From positions 1 to 8,313 of the forward strand of contig MNYA01000217.1 of the NCBI GenBank assembly GCA_001872985.1: a stretch of 8,313 nucleotides of DNA, read 5' to 3'. Below the pieces are notes generated by a model. It made no database searches. It worked only from the letters and a program-made list of their open reading frames with translations, and was not told where the DNA came from. The position numbers were made by a program, and so were the translations under genes. Positions 5,928-8,313 of this stretch are shown piece by piece. Source of the DNA: a bacterium CG2_30_54_10. Its GTDB lineage: Bacteria; Muiribacteriota; Ozemobacteria; Ozemobacterales; Ozemobacteraceae. The first letter of the stretch is position 1, and every line of letters begins with the position of its first letter.

Positions 5928-6911
5928 ATGGCACAGGATCTTCCTGACACCGACGAAATCAATGCCGCACGCGAGCGTATCATCGCCCTACACAACCGCC
6001 TTTGCGAGTTTTTCCTGGCTCGCGATGAGCTTCTGAAGCTCATGGTGACCGCGGTCACCGCGCAGGAGCCGATGCTCTTCATCGGACGACCGGGCACGGC
6101 CAAGTCGCTCCTGGTCTCGGTTTTCTGCCAGTCGATCGGTCTGACGGAAGGCGATTATTTCGAGTATATGCTGACCAAGTTCACCGAGCCCAGCGAGATC
6201 ATGGGGCCGGTGGATATCCAGAAACTGAAGATGGGCCAGTACATCAGAAAGATCAAAGGCCATCTTCCGGAAGCCCGGATCGCTTTTCTGGACGAGATCT
6301 TCAAAGCGACCTCCGCGATCCTCAACATGCTGCTCACGGTCATCAACGAGCGGAAGTTTTACCAGGAGGGCGTGGCATTGCCGGTCCCGTTGATCTGCAT
6401 GTTCGCCGCCAGTAACGAGATTCCTGACTTCGGGGAGTTCGACGCCCTCAAGGACCGCTTCATCCTGAAAGTGGAAACTCTTCCTGTCCGCGCCACTCAT
6501 TTCTACGACCTGATCCGTTTCGGAACGCGTTTTGAAACGCGTGCCTATGCCAAGGAACGACCATGGGCTTCAGATTGTACTTTAGATGATTTCGTGAAAA
6601 TTCATGCTTATCTCCTCAATGAGGTGCTCCCCAGGATGATCGCGAATGAGGACATCAGCCTTCTCGGTGATGAGCGCATGACAAAAGCATTCAAGACCCT
6701 GATTGCTGTTCTGGCCGACGAGCTGAAGGTCGAGATCACCGATCGCAAGCTGATAAAATTGTACAAGCTTATCGTCACTCAGGCTTTTCTGTTCAACGGA
6801 GGCAAGGTGACCAAACAGGAGCTGAAGATTCTCCGCTACTGTGGAAACAATTTCGCCGACGTCCAGAAAATTAAATCCTTCATCGAAGAACGCCTGGAGA
6901 GTATGGAATGA
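5928..6911 (+). CDS. MoxR/RavA-type AAA+ ATPase
   Basis: A cytoplasmic chaperone-like ATPase, expected to form hexamers and act with a vWA-domain partner. In 327 residues it has Walker A GRPGTAKS (53-60), the MoxR-family stretch FTEPSEIMGPVDI (85-97), Walker B IAFLDEIFKA (118-127), the helix ILNMLLTVINERKF (131-144), sensor-1 ASNE (161-164), an arginine-finger region ALKDRF (173-178) and a sensor-2-like DERMTKA (248-254). The motif wording closely follows E. coli RavA ([24 protein letters not shown], recalled from memory and not aligned), but it lacks RavA's long C-terminal insertion, being near the minimal MoxR length. AGAGG at 5917-5921, six bases before the ATG, is a good ribosome binding site. 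It lies 12 bases after the helical X gene and 22 before its presumed vWA-like partner, the usual MoxR-then-vWA order. All ATPase residues are intact. Confidence 0.96.
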   Translation: MAQDLPDTDEINAARERIIALHNRLCEFFLARDELLKLMVTAVTAQEPMLFIGRPGTAKSLLVSVFCQSIGLTEGDYFEYMLTKFTEPSEIMGPVDIQKLKMGQYIRKIKGHLPEARIAFLDEIFKATSAILNMLLTVINERKFYQEGVALPVPLICMFAASNEIPDFGEFDALKDRFILKVETLPVRATHFYDLIRFGTRFETRAYAKERPWASDCTLDDFVKIHAYLLNEVLPRMIANEDISLLGDERMTKAFKTLIAVLADELKVEITDRKLIKLYKLIVTQAFLFNGGKVTKQELKILRYCGNNFADVQKIKSFIEERLESME

Positions 6912-6921
6912 TCGCGGTGAT

Positions 6922-6927
6922 GGAAAG
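6922..6927 (+). promoter_or_regulatory. Ribosome binding site fixing the start at 6934
   Basis: GGAAAG lies six bases before ATG 6934. The same frame is open upstream to a GTG at 6841, but that would overlap the MoxR gene by 71 bases and add residues with codon content read from the wrong frame of MoxR. The ATG at 6934 with this site, 22 bases after the MoxR stop, is preferred. Confidence 0.6.
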
Positions 6928-6933
6928 CAGCCT

Positions 6934-8238
6934 ATGGCGCTTCTAAACTCCTCCCAAATCAGCCTCTGGATCGAGACATCCCTGGAAAATTCAGGTTTTC
7001 AAAAACTCGAAGGTGATGCGCTGAAAGCTTGGCGTGATACGGTTCTTCACGGAAAAAACTCCATGCCACCCGGATTCTTCGGCCTTCTCTGGGAGCGTTT
7101 GACCGGTAAAAGCCCAGGGAAACACAAGGAACGCGTCGGCCTTGCCCTTGAAGACGAGCTGCTGGAGCAGATTTGTCATGGGCGCGGTTTCGAACACATC
7201 GAAGGTCTCTTCATTCTTCATGGTTCCAAAATAAGCGTGGATTTCGCGACAGGGGTAGTCAACCAAGTGATAGACCGCATCCAGGGTTTTCACTCTTCGA
7301 AGATCCAGATAGCCGCTCGCGACCTCGATTCCGCCCTTGAAAAAGCATTTCCGCCGAGCCCCGATTTCCCGGCGAAACAACTGTTGAAGGATGTCTATCA
7401 GGACGCTTTCGATCGGCAAATGAAGGTTCCATTCGCACTCAGCCCCACCGATCTTTTCGAGATCGGCCATCCCCAGCTTTTCCGCACTCCGGCCGATCGC
7501 ACATTCTACAGGCGAATGATGTCCGGAGCGCTCGGAATCACTCCTTGGGCTACGGGGGTGTTCACCCTCAAAGAGGAGACCACGATGGTGGTCGCCCATT
7601 TCGGGGAACCGCAGATCCTTCCCCTTGGAGGCTACGATTCCCTGGCAACCAAGGGAAATATCTCATCGCTGGTTCCATCAGAACTCGGGTTCATCGACGA
7701 GGAGATGGAGGTCGATCTGTTCGATTACAAATACTGCGAGAACCAGCTCCTGTATTTCAAGCGAGATGAAGGGGCTGTTTTCCGAATCAGGCGCGACCTT
7801 GTCGTGCGCCTTCCGCTAACTCCTTTTTTCGAGCACGAGCGCCACCTTGGAATGCTGTTCGCCTGGTGCCTTGTCTTGTCGGAGCGGGTGATTGAGACCT
7901 TCATGAAAGATGCGGTTCGCATATATTTTGAATTCCTCGGCTTTCAGCCAACCGCATTCGCCCCGGCATGCGCCTTTTTCCGTTTTTTCCTTCAAGAGAA
8001 GGGCTTGACGAGACGCATTTTTCTTTCGAGCCCGGATGAACTTCCGGCCGATTTCCAGTCATCGCGCGTCCAAGCCTGGGTCCTTGGCCCGGTGCCGATC
8101 AACGACCTCAAGTTCGTCCCCCTTGAGTTTCCCCAGACGGACGAGTTCGCCGCGGCGGAACCTGAAGACCAGGAACGCCGCCTCGGAGCACAGGTCGTGC
8201 TGGCCCTGAAAAGGATGATCGGTGATGCGGATAGCTGA
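6934..8238 (+). CDS. vWA-like partner of the MoxR ATPase, metal site apparently lost
   Basis: A 434-residue protein with no signal peptide or membrane helix. Residues 1-165 look helical. A central motif GEPQILPLGGYDS (224-236), then SSLVPSEL (244-251) and QLLYFKRDE (271-279), resembles the segment I recall just before the vWA domain in MoxR-vWA conflict-system proteins. What follows has the order of a vWA fold: a first strand DLVVRLPLTP (288-297) where DxSxS would be expected, a helix (302-322), strand AVRIYFEFLG (327-336), helix (343-357), strand RRIFLSS (360-366) followed by PDE, and strand VQAWVLGP (379-386). The DxSxS metal motif is absent, so it should not bind Mg2+ in the usual way. The gene follows MoxR, where a vWA partner normally sits. 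The vWA assignment is inference from pattern and position; it could instead be another X protein. It overlaps the next gene by 14 bases. Confidence 0.8.
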   Translation: MALLNSSQISLWIETSLENSGFQKLEGDALKAWRDTVLHGKNSMPPGFFGLLWERLTGKSPGKHKERVGLALEDELLEQICHGRGFEHIEGLFILHGSKISVDFATGVVNQVIDRIQGFHSSKIQIAARDLDSALEKAFPPSPDFPAKQLLKDVYQDAFDRQMKVPFALSPTDLFEIGHPQLFRTPADRTFYRRMMSGALGITPWATGVFTLKEETTMVVAHFGEPQILPLGGYDSLATKGNISSLVPSELGFIDEEMEVDLFDYKYCENQLLYFKRDEGAVFRIRRDLVVRLPLTPFFEHERHLGMLFAWCLVLSERVIETFMKDAVRIYFEFLGFQPTAFAPACAFFRFFLQEKGLTRRIFLSSPDELPADFQSSRVQAWVLGPVPINDLKFVPLEFPQTDEFAAAEPEDQERRLGAQVVLALKRMIGDADS

Positions 8239-8313
8239 TATCGTACGCTGCACCGAGGTGGAAGGCCCCGGCAAACGCACCGCCGTCTGGTTTCAGGGCT
8301 GCTCGATCCGATG
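8225..8313 (+). CDS. Radical-SAM-type Fe-S protein, N-terminal fragment cut by window end
   Basis: Only 29 codons are present: MRIADIVRCTEVEGPGKRTA followed by VWFQGCSIR, ending in TG, the first two bases of a Cys or Trp codon or a stop. The order 'EGPGKRTAVWFQGCSIR(C)' closely matches the start of NrdG/PflA-type activating enzymes and 4Fe-4S single-cluster proteins, where GPGxR precedes QGCxxxCxxC; a Cys at the cut codon would give CxxxC. Such enzymes bind a 4Fe-4S cluster and, if complete, cleave S-adenosylmethionine to make a radical. AAGGA at 8211-8215 lies nine bases before the ATG; an in-frame GTG at 8222 is an alternative. It overlaps the preceding gene by 14 bases, so it belongs to the same operon, perhaps modifying or activating a component. 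Length and substrate cannot be seen. Confidence 0.75.
   Translation, partial: MRIADIVRCTEVEGPGKRTAVWFQGCSIR

Noticed and set aside
6841..6933. Upstream GTG start extending the vWA-like gene by 31 codons
   Set aside because: It would lie inside the MoxR gene; the ATG at 6934 has its own GGAAAG site and correct spacing.

Overview
This window carries most of one accessory operon from a bacterium with moderately GC-rich coding DNA. The lineage cannot be read from the sequence. Every convincing gene is on the + strand. In order they are: a soluble FtsH-like AAA+ zinc protease (195-2285); a 418-base gap with repeats; an unrecognised, probably beta-rich protein with an internal duplication (2704-3942); an unrecognised protein with a Gly-rich linker and a helical body (3939-5915); a RavA/MoxR-type AAA+ ATPase (5928-6911); a protein that looks like a degenerate von Willebrand A (vWA) partner (6934-8238); and the first 29 codons of a radical-SAM-type protein (8225 to the window end).

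From 2704 onward the genes are tightly packed: a 4-base ATGA overlap, a 12-base gap, a 22-base gap and a 14-base overlap, so they are very probably one transcription unit. The ftsH-like gene lies upstream with its own extended -10 promoter candidate and a possible terminator. It sits inside a pair of 65-base inverted repeats (62-126 and 2448-2512, 59 of 65 positions matching), so it may be a separately transcribed or separately acquired module.

FtsH + MoxR + vWA-like + large uncharacterised 'X' proteins matches, from memory, the FtsH-vWA-MoxR branch of the MoxR-vWA 'ternary' systems. These were predicted by comparative genomics as NTP-dependent conflict or stress systems, and their X components are uncharacterised. 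The likely logic, by analogy with RavA-ViaA, is that the MoxR ATPase and vWA-like protein form a chaperone or remodelling pair, the two X proteins act as sensors or adaptors, the FtsH-like ATPase-protease unfolds and degrades a target, and the Fe-S/radical-SAM protein modifies a component. This is inference; no member of this exact operon has an activity that can be read from sequence. Notable details are loss of FtsH membrane anchors in favour of an apparently inactive N-terminal AAA-like domain, loss of the vWA metal site, and an A9 slippery run exactly at the junction of the two X genes that could allow a fused product.

No tRNA, rRNA, CRISPR array, transposase or integrase was found. Lines 1-194 and 2286-2703 are the only non-coding stretches of note.
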